64,000 nucleotides of DNA from Salticus scenicus (Eukaryota > Arthropoda > Arachnida > Araneae > Salticidae): the NCBI GenBank assembly GCA_963930645.1, contig OZ005654.1, positions 38,191,763 through 38,255,762 on the forward strand, given 5' to 3'. A program made the translations under genes and the position numbers. This document shows positions 1-11,566 of this stretch, one piece after another. The first letter of the stretch is position 1; each line of letters opens with the position of its first letter. A model generated the notes under the pieces. That model made no database searches. It was not told where the DNA came from and saw nothing but the letters and a program-made list of their open reading frames with translations.

Positions 1-7
1 TGTGGTG

Positions 8-1795
8 AAGAAATGCATTATTTTTTATGGTTATTATAGTTTCTCGTATTTATGACATTGCCATAAGAAAAAGTAAAAGCGAGCATAGTTGGAATAATTA
101 CATGTGTATTTTATGATGCATCAATCGCTGTTGTTTTAGATGCGAATGTGTTATATTCCTGGAAAAAAAAAAAGAGACAATTTTATTATATTTTATTTAT
201 TTTTATGAACAACATTTGAAATTTTTTTTTTAAACTTTATAAAATAATATTTAGCTAAATCAAGTAAGCAAAATCATGCAGTTTGCGTAGATTATTAACC
301 GCATTCCAACTTAAGCTATCCGTTACAATGTTTATTCTTTAATGTATTATAAATCCTTGATGATATACTAAAGTATATTTTGTTTTGAAATATGGAGAGA
401 AGAAATCTAACAAATCTTTATAATTTTACTTTTAATGAGAAACTATGAAGCAGGTTGTTTACGCGTAAGCCTGTATATTATTAAAAAATTTCATTCACAC
501 CGTTCAGTGTACTAAAATTTTAATATAGTAAAAAAAAAAAAAAAAAAACTTTCATAATTTAATCGAAAAATCCTTGAAACGTTTTCTATTTATATTTCAA
601 AATGCATCTGAATGTTTCTCTGTGGTTCTTTAACACTATCATATTCTCTAAGACGTATGGTTTGGTACATCTGAGTATTATATACTAATTCCTTGTAACA
701 CAAAGAAATTGAAAAATATTAAAGAGAAATGCATACCAATAGCGAAAATCTAGCATTTCGTTTTAAATTAAAAGCCTGGGCATAAACAATCACATAAAAG
801 TAATTTTCCCTTTTAATTTTTCTTTTGATAGGATTTATGTAAATACTTGTTTTTTCCTTTTTCTTCCTTTTTTTTTTTTAATATAAAATTGACCCGGTGA
901 GGTATTTTTTTTAACTATACAAAACTACTACTGTTTATTGAGAGCTTTAAATTGTTTGTTTATAAAGCATTTCTCATAATAATAAAATAATAATAATAAA
1001 TAAACAATTTCAGAAGATAGTACAAAATAATGAATAATAAATAAACAGCATTTAAAAAAGGAAGGATGCATAGTGTCTCTCCGGTTGCTCCTTTTATGGC
1101 AGGAAAGATCACAAAATCATAAAAATATTACGAGAGGGGGACTCCTACTTACAAAATGTTAAAAGAAATCTTAGAAGTAAATGTAAGCTTAAACTTTTGT
1201 TTTCTACAAAAGAAATGCATCTTTGATGTTTAAAAAGCTGAGGGCAAAGACAACGACAATAAAAACAATATAAATATGGAAGTGGCAATAGTAAGAAAAA
1301 AAAAAAAAAAGAAAGAAAGAAAGAGATGTTTAGAAGCATGGCCAACAAATATATATTAACTTTTTATTGCTCGACATATCATTTATTACAGTATTAAAGA
1401 GAAATCCCTCAAAGAACACGTTTTAGAATAGTATGGTACATGTAATGAATGATATATATATATATATATATATATATAGATAGATAGATAGATAGATAGA
1501 TAGATGTATGCTCATGATGAAATTGCATTTATTTATTTTCAAATGTAGCATCGTAATATGAAGAAAGAACAAATACATCCATAACTTCCTTGTTCAGGTA
1601 AAAGAGATGCGTATCCTGCATTCCAAAAGCATTTTTTCCTGTTGTTCTCTGTGGAAAAGAGATACATTCTTTTTATGGTTATTATGGCTTCTCGTATTTG
1701 TCATAAGAAAAACTAGGAGAGAGCATAGTTGTAATAATTACATATATGTATTATAACGTATCAGTCGCTGTTATTCTAGATGGGAATGTGTTGTA
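8..1795. repeat. Two diverged direct copies of a ~140-bp dispersed repeat in AT-rich sequence
   Basis: Bases about 8-154 and 1,660-1,792 share the same order of words (TTTTTTATGGTTATTAT, TTCTCGTATTT, GAGCATAGTTG, then a run ending GAATGTGTT), with scattered differences and small indels. Between them I see only homopolymers, (TAA)n-like stretches and a (TA)n(GATA)n microsatellite. Nothing here looks coding; the short open frames are simple-sequence by-products. Confidence 0.6.
1451..1505. repeat. (TA)n followed by (GATA)n microsatellite
   Basis: About 14 TA units run directly into seven GATA units. The compound structure suggests that the GATA tract grew from the edge of the TA tract. Confidence 0.95.
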
Positions 1796-1832
1796 AAAGA
1801 AGGAAGTTTTTATTTTTATTTATTTTATTTTA

Positions 1833-1864
<32 letters not shown>

Positions 1865-2416
1865 TGGAGGGGGTGAAATCTCGCAAAAACTTTATAGTTT
1901 TCTTTTAATGAAAGAATGTAAAAATATTTTTTTTCCCAAGATGTATGTCTAAAAATCGTGTTTACATGTCTCAAAATACTAAACATTTAGTGTAGTTTAC
2001 AAAGAAAAAAAAAAAAAGAAGAAGAAGAAGAAAAGAAAAGAAAAAAACTTAGCCAAAAACATTCCTCAAACCTTTTTTTTTATACTTTACAATGTTTATT
2101 CTATAATGTATATTATTTTTATTTTTATTTTATTTTATTTTATTTTTTTATTAATTTATTTATTCGGAGGGGGCGAAATCTCGCAAAAACTTTATAGTTT
2201 TCTTTTAATGAAAGAATGTAAAAATATTTTTTTTACCCAAGTTGTATGTTTAAAAATCGTGTTTACATGTCTCAAAATACTAAACATTTAGTGTAGTTTA
2301 CAAAAAAAGAAAAAAAGAAGAAAAGAAAAGAAAAAAACTTAGCCAAAAGCATTCCTCAAACCGTTTCTTTTTATAGTCTACAATGTTTATTCTATAATGT
2401 ATATTATTTTTATTTC
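1865..2416. repeat. Tandem duplication, period about 300 bp
   Basis: The segment beginning GGAGGGGGTGAAATCTCGC at 1,866 recurs at 2,166 with few changes and continues in register (AAAATCGTGTTTACATG, CTTAGCCAAAA, TGTTTATTCTATAATG). The copies differ mainly in A/T and GAA tract lengths. The repeat holds open frames of about 60 codons, but they are low-complexity and not convincing genes. Confidence 0.9.
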
Positions 2417-2934
2417 TATAAATCTGGAACCATGTTTAAACTAACCTTAAATGTTAATTATACCGTATTTCATAGAAAGCATAGTTTTGTTCACCTGAGT
2501 ATTACAAGTTTGTTTCAAGCTGTATAAAGGTATCAAAATGCGGGGGAACCTCTTTAAGAGCACCAGTCTCCGTGGCGTAAAAAAAAAACCTTTATAGAAA
2601 CGGTATTTTAATAGAGGTTGTTCACGAAATCTTATATATGACAACAAATTCTGTAAATTAAATACTTTTAATTCTTCATATTTTTATATTATTTGTCTAT
2701 TTAATTTTCATTAATATTAGTTTCAAAACACTTTATTAATAATTTTGATTTTAATGATATATATATATATATATTACATTCGAACAAATTATTCAGCTTA
2801 GCATTATTTATGTTTGGGAAATCGGTATTAATCCATAATTTTCCATTAGATTTTTCTGAGATAAAATATTAATTTAATTAAGCTTAAAACGTTTATTTGA
2901 CCACCTAAAGATAACATTATCTATTTAAGAAACC

Positions 2935-3330
2935 ATTGCTCTAAAATTTATTAATTTTGTTACTGTATTTCATAAAATTAATTCCATGTTCCAAGTACTT
3001 GAAGTTGTTCTGTAGTATGCACATTTAGAAATATATAAGTGTTATCACTTTTTAACATTTTAGAACAAAGTTTAAAAGTGTTTATGATTTCGGTTTGTGT
3101 GTCTGTCCGCCTGTCCGCGTTCTAACTCCCGAAAATATTCATGGGACTTCTTGAAACTAAGATATATCATTTAAGTTCCCTGTGGGATGCTTCCTTTTGA
3201 AAATGGAGTAAATACCCCTACTGGTTTGTTTATAGGGACACCCAAAAGAATTTCAAAGCCTTGCGTTTTGTGAGAGGCTTTTCTATAAACCATAACTTAT
3301 AACCTTTATTTATCACAAATCATAATGAAA
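2935..3330 (+). repeat. Dispersed ~400-bp repeat, copy 1 (partner at 10,376-10,775)
   Basis: The order AAGAAACCATTGCT, CCATGTTCCAAGTACTTGAA, TTTAAAAGTGTTTATGATTT, AACTCCCGAAAATATTCATG and CCCTGTGGGATG is matched in the same orientation at 10,376-10,775. It contains an ACTTT...AACAAAGTTTAAAAGTG block that also appears, inverted, near 5,070-5,095, so it probably belongs to the same transposon family as the candidate element at 3,655-5,100. Confidence 0.85.
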
Positions 3331-3334
3331 TTAG

Positions 3335-3490
3335 TCTGGGAGTCACCGAAACGGGAGAGATATCCCTTCCTCGGAGGATCAAAATTGTGATGGCATGTCT
3401 CCGGACCACTTCTAGTGGTGAGTACCAGACCGTCGCCAATTGCCCATTGCGCAGCACTAGTGAGACGTAAAACCCAACCAACTAACCAAC
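3335..3490 (+). repeat. SINE-like repeat, copy 1
   Basis: A GC-richer block (GGAGGATC, GTGATGGCAT, TCTCCGGACCAC, CAGACCGTCGCCAATTGCCC, GCGCAGCACTAGTG) ends in CCAACCAACTAACCAACC. The same block with the same CCAACCAACC tail occurs at 63,385-63,530, and a worn relative ends near 63,270. The composition and short repetitive tail fit a short retroposon, but I cannot find a convincing Pol III A box and B box in it. Confidence 0.7.
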
Positions 3491-3654
3491 CCTAAAGAAA
3501 TTAGCATTTAGCATTTTCATATGCACAAAAAAATATTTTCAACAGACAAAAGTAAAATTAATACTAAGATTTATGCAACCACATTAGAATAATCAGATAC
3601 ATTGAAGACTATATTTGGAAATTGCTGTAATTACATTTTCGTTTTTATTAAGTG

Positions 3655-4702
3655 TTTTTAGCACTTTCTAACAATGTTTAAGAGTGATTATAATTTCATT
3701 TAGACTATATGTTTGTTTTTCTATCCTTCTGTCTGTGTGATCATGTAGACAAAGTATATCGAATATTAAAAGACGCAACGAGTACGAAATGTTAGAAAGT
3801 GTTATTAATCAATGAAAAATGCATGATTTTCCATACTTTTTGTCTATCACTCATATGAAGATTAACCTCAGTTTGAGGGTAGATAGTGATCAATTTAAAT
3901 AAAGGGATAAAGAAAATAATTTATTTTCTTAAAATAAGACTTCCTTGAGCGGTACGTAATTAAGTAAATTAGTATTATCTCCTATGGGGAAATTTTGGGA
4001 TAGGTAAAAGGTGGCCCTACGGAGAATATTTACGAATGCTGAAGATAGGCAGACGCACAGAGAGACAGACGGACAGTGAAATAAATTAATTCAAATCATA
4101 TTCAGAGTTAGATATTGTTAATATTAAAATGCTTAATAAAAATGAATATGCAGTTCCCGCTATTTTCTTATATATGCCTTAATATATTTCAATATTTTTG
4201 CGCGAACTTGTAAATCTTAACGGTAATTGTACTAAATATTATAGAAAGTAATATTTTGTGCATATCAATAACACATTTCAATTTTATTAACTCATCAGTT
4301 CTCAGAGTCATCTGGAGATGGCACATGTGTAACATTTATTTTTATTTTTATTTATTTATTTTTAGGGGGGGGGGGTCATAAACGATTATATTCTTGCATA
4401 TTATTTATTTCCATATGAAGTCGATACGGCAAAGATCGATATATTTTTGTAAGCAACACTGTGCTTATATATAGTTTTTTCTTTCTTTTTACAATTGTTT
4501 CTGCGCTATTAAAGTGATATCGCATTTTACCGTCTGTAAATGTTATAAGCCGGAAAAATTACGCCTAAAGCATAAGTATAAAACTTTCTTGCTTTTGTAT
4601 GTAATTAATGAATATATAAGCAATAAAATAAATGTCTATTTGCAAAATAACAACTCGAGATTAAAAAGAAAAAAAAAATGTATTCCTTTAGCCTAAATAT
4701 TA

Positions 4703-4739
<37 letters not shown>

Positions 4740-5100
4740 AAGTCATGGGAATTAACTAGTTAAGATTTGTGTAAAGTTATTAAAATAGGGTTAACAGAAA
4801 TAGAATGCAATACTTTGAAAAATAAGATTTGTGTAAAATAAATGTATTAAAATATGGTTTATAGAAATACCTCTCATAGAACTGAATGCTTTAGAATACT
4901 TTCGGGTGTATCCCTCTACACGAATCAGAAATGGTATTTATTCCATTTTCAATAGGGAACATCCGATAGTGAACTTGAATAACATATATCAGTTTTAAGA
5001 AAGTCCATTCGTATTTACGGGAGTTACAGTGCGGACAGATAGACAGACAAACCAAAATCATAAACACTTTTCAACTTTGTTGGAAAGTGTTAAAATCGTA
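3655..5100. mobile_element. Candidate nonautonomous DNA transposon with inverted ends
   Basis: The left end begins GCACTTTCTAACAATGTTTA. The right end, read on the opposite strand, begins AACACTTTCCAACAAAGTT. Both ends are followed by a matching GTGnTTATnATTT word and then by runs of CTGTC/TGTCC. No transposase is visible inside. Long A/T tracts (4,707-4,735) and a G run (4,364-4,374) interrupt it. It could instead be two separate end fragments in opposite orientation. Confidence 0.45.
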
Positions 5101-5299
5101 CGAAAAATTTTCGACTTTTTTAAAGAAAACCTTTATATTTTTGTTAGTATTAGTGCAATTTTTATACAAATTTGTATTTATAATTATAAGAAAACTCAAT
5201 ATTATAGTTGAATATACTATAGTTACAACTCATTTAAAGCCTTTTTTTTTTTTTTTTTTTTTACAAGTTGATCCCAAAGATCATATATTTTTTGTTAAT

Positions 5300-6380
5300 T
5301 TGTGACTGACCCCCTTTTAGGCTTCGGGACAAAACTTTCGCTGGAATATAGTACGTGGTACAACATGTTCATTTTATCCTAAAAGTTTCAGGAGAATCCT
5401 TGAAGTATTTGTTTAGATATTCGAAAATATGCGCATCGATAGCTTAGTTATTGACGTCTGTCCTTAACAATTGTCCACCAGTGTATTTATAAAGTTTCTG
5501 TAGTTAGATACACGTTTTCCTGCTAGTGCTTTCTCTTGTTCTTCCTTTAAAAAAAATTAATAAAATATAAATCTGGTATCATCCCAAATATTTTATTACA
5601 TCATAGTTGCCACGTCTCTCTATTTCCGCGGGCAGATTTCACTACCAGAAATTTTCTACAACAATTTTCACTTTATTTAATCTTAGAAAAATAATAGCAA
5701 ATACTTCTATTAAAAAATAATGGTGACAAATCTTATCATAAAAGTTCAAAATATTGGCAAGTTTGTTAAATACATAATCCAAAACCTGGAACATGAAAAG
5801 ATTCACATCATTTGAAAGCTACCTCATTCATAAACGCACATAAGACTGAAAACTGTTAGCAAACAATTTAAAAATCAATACTTTGGATCAGTTTCAACGA
5901 AAGTTTATGCAATTCTCCTTGCATAGAATTGCATTTAATATGTCAAATTTGACATTATTATGCCGTTTCGATTTTATCGTGTTCGTCCGTAAATACGTGC
6001 AAATATTAAAAATTCTCCGTCCCTCCTCTCCCAATAATAATAATAATAGTAATAATAATAATAGTAATAATAAAATCATTCTTACGTGCATATGTGAACA
6101 TGTATGTACAGTACAATTAGAAAAAATATTAATTGAAAAGTACTAAAATGTTTTGTTCTCCCCCCTCCCCCCTTAAAAAAAGTGTAGTTTTTTTTTTTTT
6201 TTTTTTTTTATTTTATGTTATTGTTGCACTTTTATTATACAATGCTAACACAGAAATTAAAAAAGGTTATATATTACATTTACAAAATTTTAAACTAATT
6301 CTCTTCAGTTACTGGTTCATTTAATGTACTTTTTTTTTTTAAACATGAAATGATACTTTAAAATGAATTTAAAATTAACA
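5300..6380. other. No gene recognised; downstream intron-like sequence of the receptor gene
   Basis: AT-rich sequence with an AAT-type microsatellite (6,031-6,073), a C run near 6,162-6,172 and a T run near 6,187-6,209. It lies downstream of the receptor exon on the minus strand and would be intron if that gene continues to the left. I see no second receptor exon in it. Confidence 0.6.
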
Positions 6381-6390
6381 AATTACTTAC

Positions 6391-6655
6391 CCAGCACCAA
6401 CAGCAGCAAGTCTGAAACTGCTAAACTGAACAAATAGTAATTGGTGGCGGTGTGCAGGTACCTGTTGCAGCAGATGACGATGCACGTACAAACATTTCCG
6501 ACAACACCAACGATCAAAATGAAAGAATAGACGAGGGTCATGGGGATGACCGTCGTCAGAGGGTCCCGCGGATATCCCAGCAAGCACACGGCCATGCTGG
6601 CATTGTGGCACCCAGTAAAGTTGTAAATGCCACTGTGATTATTCCACTCTGCCAT
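6391..6655 (-). CDS. First coding exon of a rhodopsin-like neuropeptide receptor (pyrokinin/CAPA/neuromedin-U receptor-like)
   Basis: Encodes the N-terminus and first two membrane segments of a class A G-protein-coupled receptor, a plasma-membrane peptide receptor. The start ATG (6,655) is preceded in frame by a TAA with no nearer Met. Residues 1-35 are a short extracellular tail with N-glycosylation sequons (NHS, NFT, NAS). TM1 covers about residues 38-62 and holds the conserved GNV. TM2 follows a TNYYLFSLAVSDLLLL run containing the conserved LAVSD aspartate. That TM2 wording is typical of PRXamide/neuromedin-U-type receptors; the subfamily is recalled from memory, not searched. The frame runs into a consensus splice donor, GTAAGT (6,390-6,385), after 88 codons plus one base, so the exon ends in phase 1. 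The remaining exons should lie to the left, outside the window. Exon identity is well supported; the exact ligand class is less sure. Confidence 0.88.
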
Positions 6656-6659
6656 AATA

Positions 6660-8755
6660 CTAATGACAGGTAAATGGTGTCCAGTTTCAATTTTTATTTA
6701 TTTTCATTATGCATAAAAAAGTTGTGATCCTTTAATTGTACGTTGTTGTAGAAATATTAAAAATCTTTTTTTTAACTTCTTTTAGATTCCTTCATGCGAC
6801 CAACAGACGATTTTGAAACACCTTTTGTTAAAAATAGTTTAGTATTTTAGTTTCTTATTGCTTAATTCAGAGCCTAATGCCATAAGAAAGCTATTATTTA
6901 TTTACTGGAACTCATTGAACCTTTTTCATTTTTACAATGTAAAGCTTTCGTTACAGCGTTTTATGTTTTCTTCAACAAAAATATTAATAAAAATGCGTAA
7001 ACAATGTATTTTTTCTTTTCTTTTCTTTCTTCTTCTTCTTTTTTTTTTTTTTTTTTTGTCTCGTGCTTTCTTAAACTGTTAAATATGCTATTAAGCCAAT
7101 AATGATATCACAATTAAAAAAGTACGTATGAAAATATCGCAAAGTGTTTAAAAATATTTTCATTTGTTTTCTTGGGAAACTTCTTTCAGATATGATTTTA
7201 ATTTCATCATTACACAAACTTTTAACTCCTTGATATTCATTTAGTGAATTAAAAGCATAAGTTAAGAAAAAAAATCATAAAAATAATTTTTCTTGAAATA
7301 TAAGTAAAGTGTAAACAGACGACGATATCTAATTCAATTATTTTTCTTTTATTTATTTTTTTCGTTTTTCTGAAAGTTCACTAAATATTCATAAAACTAA
7401 CTTTTTGCAAAATCATAAATTATTCTAATTTGAATTTGGTAATACATATTTTTTTGGCTTTTCCTTTGCTATGTTGCTTTCTCTATTTTTATATTATACA
7501 ATTATGTTGTATTATTTAGCTTACGTTACTGTTACATAGGACACGCCATCCGTTTTCAAAATTTACATGTTGTTCTTAAGTTGTATATGCGTATGAATCA
7601 TCAGTTTGAAAAATACGAAATTTATCAAGTAACATTTATAAAAATTTCTTATATTTAAACCTTTTACAACTTTCCCAAGCGCATTAAGTATTATTAAACT
7701 TTTTTCTAGCAGCAACTTTCATCTTTTACGATATGCCGGAGTTACAAAGAGTTACATACTTTTATACGTTATAAATGTATACAATACTTCCATAAAAATA
7801 TTTTCATATATATATATTCCATGAAACAAAAATGTTACTAATGTTTATACATTTATAAGAATCATACAAAGAAAAAAATCAAACACATAATGCTTCTTAA
7901 ATAATTTGTTCGAAAAAATCCATTTTTAGTCTGAACCAATAAATTCTTAGATGAATTTTATAAATATTAAACATCCAACAAAATAAACATTAAATACTTA
8001 TAATTTTTCTTCTGTTTTTCGTATAACAATGCTTACACTGTATTAAATGTATTATCAAAATTTTCATAGAGGAAAATAATTTTTCAGCAGCCAATTCTAA
8101 TTTTTTCAAAATGAAAATTACTTACCTTTTTTCCTATTTGCATTTTCTTCACTTTTCTTTTACATTTGTTTCGTTTTTAATTTTTTTGATAGATTCCTTT
8201 TTACTTTGTTATACATATATATATATATTTTTTTTTATTGTTTCGTTCGTAAAAAGTAAATAAAGATTTATTTTTAAAATATTTAGTTCATTTTAAAGTT
8301 CTATCTAAAAGTAAATTAAAAGAAGATTTTTGTCAAAGCATTGCAATCAGTTGTTCTATTTAAATGAAAATAAACAGTGAAGATATATTAATATGTGATT
8401 AACACATAATTCTCTTACTTAATATTTACGCATATCAACTTAATATAATCCATCTGTACTTGAAATTATATATTTTCTTAAATTTAACTGTAAAAAGTTC
8501 TCTTTTAATTGATTCCTGGACCTTTTCTTAAAAATCATTTAATCGTATTCCTTCATATTTTACACAACGTCAACATTTCTTTTACAACTTATGAAAAAAA
8601 AAAAAAGTAAGAAAATATCTTTATATCACATATTCTTTAAAAATTATTGAACGAAATTTCAACTATAATAAATATATAAAATCTTAACAATAATTTGAAT
8701 ATCTTCTTAAAAACTTCACATGTCTGTAATTTTGTTTTTTCAGTTTAAACTACGT
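6660..8755. other. No gene recognised; AT-rich, possible intron or 5' region of the receptor gene
   Basis: Two kilobases of AT-rich sequence with long T runs (7,039-7,057), a (TA)n tract near 8,214-8,226 and no repeat I could match elsewhere in the window. If the GC-rich island at about 8,760-9,010 is an upstream exon, this would be a 5' intron. Confidence 0.5.
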
Positions 8756-8759
8756 TTCT

Positions 8760-9010
8760 TTTTCCACAAATGGGCGAAAGAGGAAAAGCCGCAGAAGAGG
8801 AACTTTTCTTTACTCTAAGTTGAGTGTACGGATGGTTTCACCGCCTTTCTCGTCGAATTCCCGGACCTTGTGTGATGAGGAGGATGTGGTAAATCCGGCT
8901 CCAGTTTCTCGTTCAAAGAATATTGCTTCGAAAGGCGATACAGGCGCCCTCTAAAAGAAGCCGCCAAACTTCGATTGCAAGGAAATTTTGGACGCATTAT
9001 TTAGGAACTC
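8760..9010 (-). promoter_or_regulatory. GC-rich island, candidate 5' non-coding exon or promoter
   Basis: This 250-bp block stands out by base composition: it has CpG-containing words (GGCGCC, GCGGC, TTTCGCCC) and few homopolymers, while both sides are very AT-rich. A 60-codon frame on the minus strand (8,997-8,815) is proline/histidine-rich and resembles nothing I know. The block lies 2.1 kb upstream of the receptor start on the same strand, which fits a 5' untranslated exon or core promoter. I cannot fix splice sites, so this is inference from composition and position. Confidence 0.35.
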
Positions 9011-9067
9011 TGACTCAAAAGAGAATCGGATCGAAATCATAATAATAAAAATACTATTTATTTATAG

Positions 9068-9069
9068 TA

Positions 9070-9133
<64 letters not shown>
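9068..9133. repeat. (TA)n microsatellite
   Basis: An almost uninterrupted TA dinucleotide array. The long isoleucine/tyrosine frame across it is a simple-repeat artefact. Confidence 0.95.
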
Positions 9134-9393
9134 TATTCTTTTAAAAACATCCTTAAATATCCTTAGAAAGCATAATATAAAGGATCCAATTCCTTCAAAG
9201 TATAAATTAAATGAAATTGATTATATCAAAATGTATAAGGAATTACAAAAGACACGACAATTTTTTGTTCTTTATTTCTTTATATAATTTTGTTTCTTGC
9301 TTCCTGTGTTTTAATGTATACTTTTACAATTTTAATTTTTATTTTTTGTGCTTAAAATATCTAATACACACACAAGAAATGTTTCAACTCCTT

Positions 9394-9421
9394 CATCATC
9401 ATCATCATCTTATTATTATTA

Positions 9422-9456
<35 letters not shown>
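9394..9456. repeat. (CAT)n then (TTA)n microsatellite
   Basis: A short ATC/CAT array turns into a TTA array with one GTT interruption. Confidence 0.95.
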
Positions 9457-9507
9457 AATAATCTCTAAGAAAAAAAGAGAGTTAAATTGAACATGTGTCA
9501 TTTGTTA

Positions 9508-9745
9508 AATATATTAAAAACACTTTAAATACACGTAAATTTAAATTTTTATTTAAAAGATGTTAATTTTTTTTTATCCAAAGCTTTTCGCTTTAATAGT
9601 AAAACATCGTCAGGGATTTTTTTTTTTTTTTTTTTTTTTTGTCGATGCTTTACTATTAAAGCGAAAAGCTTTGGATAAAAAAAAATTTAACATCTTTTAA
9701 ATAAAAATTTAAATTTACGTGTATTTAAAGTGTTTTTAATATATT
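9508..9745. mobile_element. Foldback (hairpin) element, arms about 101 bp
   Basis: The left arm (9,508-9,609) and right arm (9,645-9,745) are near-perfect reverse complements, including AAAGCTTTTCGCTTTAATAG against CTATTAAAGCGAAAAGCTTT. They are separated by a short loop dominated by a 24-T run. Nothing coding is present. It looks like a foldback-type element, or a product of end-to-end inverted duplication. Confidence 0.9.
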
Positions 9746-9749
9746 ATTA

Positions 9750-10375
9750 TTATTATTTACTTTTCAATTGATCGCTTAAAAAAATTAAATACAAATAAAG
9801 TACAAATAAAATGCATCTTAAAATTTGTATATTTGATTAGTGAAATCCAAATCTGTTTGGAAAAACCAAAGCAGTATTTAAAAAATAAACCTGAGCTTTT
9901 AGTTTAAAAATATTGTAAATTATATGAAATTTTATCTTATTACATTTATAATCCTTTAACACTCATAGTCTGTTCTAAAATAAATTTATTTACATATTTA
10001 TTTAACATTTAAACTTCTTAGCAAATTAAACTTTTTCATTTATTATTTATAAACCAGTCAGAAAAAAAGTATTTACATGATTAACTGAAAATCTAAAGAT
10101 TTAAAAACAATTATTTTTATTTAATACATTTAAGTGTGGTGCATTTTTAATGAGTACTTTGTAAGCAAACGGCTCAAATTTCAAAAACTCGAAGCAATTG
10201 TTCCGGATCGAAATAATTGAGCACAATCCTCCAATCGGAGAAAAAAGTAGACATGAAAGTACGTTGCCGCTTTGTTGCTGCATCGGTGCCTTTCTAAAAA
10301 CTTCCCAACAAAATTTAAAAATGTTTATAACTTCAGTTTGCTATTTGTCCGTCTTTCCGTGTTCTAACTCTCATT
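9750..10375. other. No gene recognised
   Basis: AT-rich sequence without recognisable coding or repeat structure; short open frames at 10,100-10,395 overlap on both strands and look random. Confidence 0.6.
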
Positions 10376-10775
10376 TAAGAAACCATTGCTTTTAAATTTA
10401 TTAACTTTGTTAGTGTATTACATAAAATTAACTCCATGTTCCAAGTACTTGAAGTTGTTCTAAAGTATGCACATTTAGAAATATATAAGTGTTATCACTT
10501 TTTAACACTTTCGAACAAAGTTTAAAAGTGTTTATGATTTCGGTTTGTATGTCCGTCCGCCTGTCCACGTTCTAACTCCCGAAAATATTCATGGGATCCC
10601 TTGAAACTGAGATATACCATTCAAGTTCCCTGTGGGATGTTTCCTTTTGAAAATGGAGTAAATACTCCTACTGGTTTGTTTACAGGGATACCCAAAAGAA
10701 TTTCAAAGCTTTGCGTTTAATAAGAGGTATTTCTGTAAACCATATTTTACTTTCTTTATTTTGCACAAACCATAA
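10376..10775 (+). repeat. Dispersed ~400-bp repeat, copy 2 (partner at 2,935-3,330)
   Basis: Matches copy 1 in order and orientation with roughly one change per 15-20 bases. A short piece just upstream (10,330-10,375: TTCAGTTTG, GTCCGTCTTTCCGTGTTCTAACTC) repeats part of its own interior, so this locus may hold a nested or partly duplicated copy. Confidence 0.85.
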
Positions 10776-10799
10776 TGGAATTATCTCTTATTCATATGT

Positions 10800-10937
10800 A
10801 CAAAAAATGTTTCCTATAGTATGATTAGCACTAAACTTGACAGGGCCACACAAACATATTTAGACACATTAAGGGCTATCGTTGAAAAGTCTTAAGAATC
10901 TGTACAAACCAATTAAGTTTTAATTTCTTTCTTTCTT

Positions 10938-10969
<32 letters not shown>

Positions 10970-11533
10970 CTGTCTGATGAAGGGGTTAGAGGTTATTATT
11001 TCGACCAACAAATAACTGTTGTGAATTTTCGAAATATATGGCTTGTGCTGGTTACATAGTTACTTATTCTTTAATATTCAATGCAATTCTTTCGGTAAAT
11101 TTTACGGCAATAGTACCCTTTTACTCTTACGTTTAGTATAAGAGATAATTTCTCTGTTATTTACTATCAAGAAATAAATAAAAATAGTTTCCCATATTAA
11201 CATTAAAACCATAATATTTTTATTGACCGTAATTAGAAAAAAATTCAAAAAACATTCCCCCCCCCTTTTTTTTTCGGGGGGGGGGGGGGTAAGAAAATCC
11301 ATTGAATTATTTGAGCAGAATTTTTTTTATCATATTCTTATTAACAATAGCTTTAACTTCAAGGCGATAAGAAATTCGGGCATGAATCATTCAGCTTAGG
11401 CCCGGCTACATCTTCAGCTACATCTCTTCTCAGTGTCTTGGCTGCGTGATCTAATAGGGCCGTAGCTTGAGCGCGGTTAACGAAAAATATCAGTCATTTC
11501 TTTGTCTTAGACAGAAATATATATTTATATTCC

Positions 11534-11566
<33 letters not shown>

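Noticed and set aside
6452..6673. Plus-strand and alternative minus-strand frames across the receptor exon
   Set aside because: Shadows of the receptor exon, which alone shows GPCR motifs and a splice donor.
8815..8997. 60-codon minus-strand frame in the GC-rich island
   Set aside because: Length is expected by chance in GC-rich sequence and no motif is recognisable; the island itself is kept as a candidate non-coding exon.
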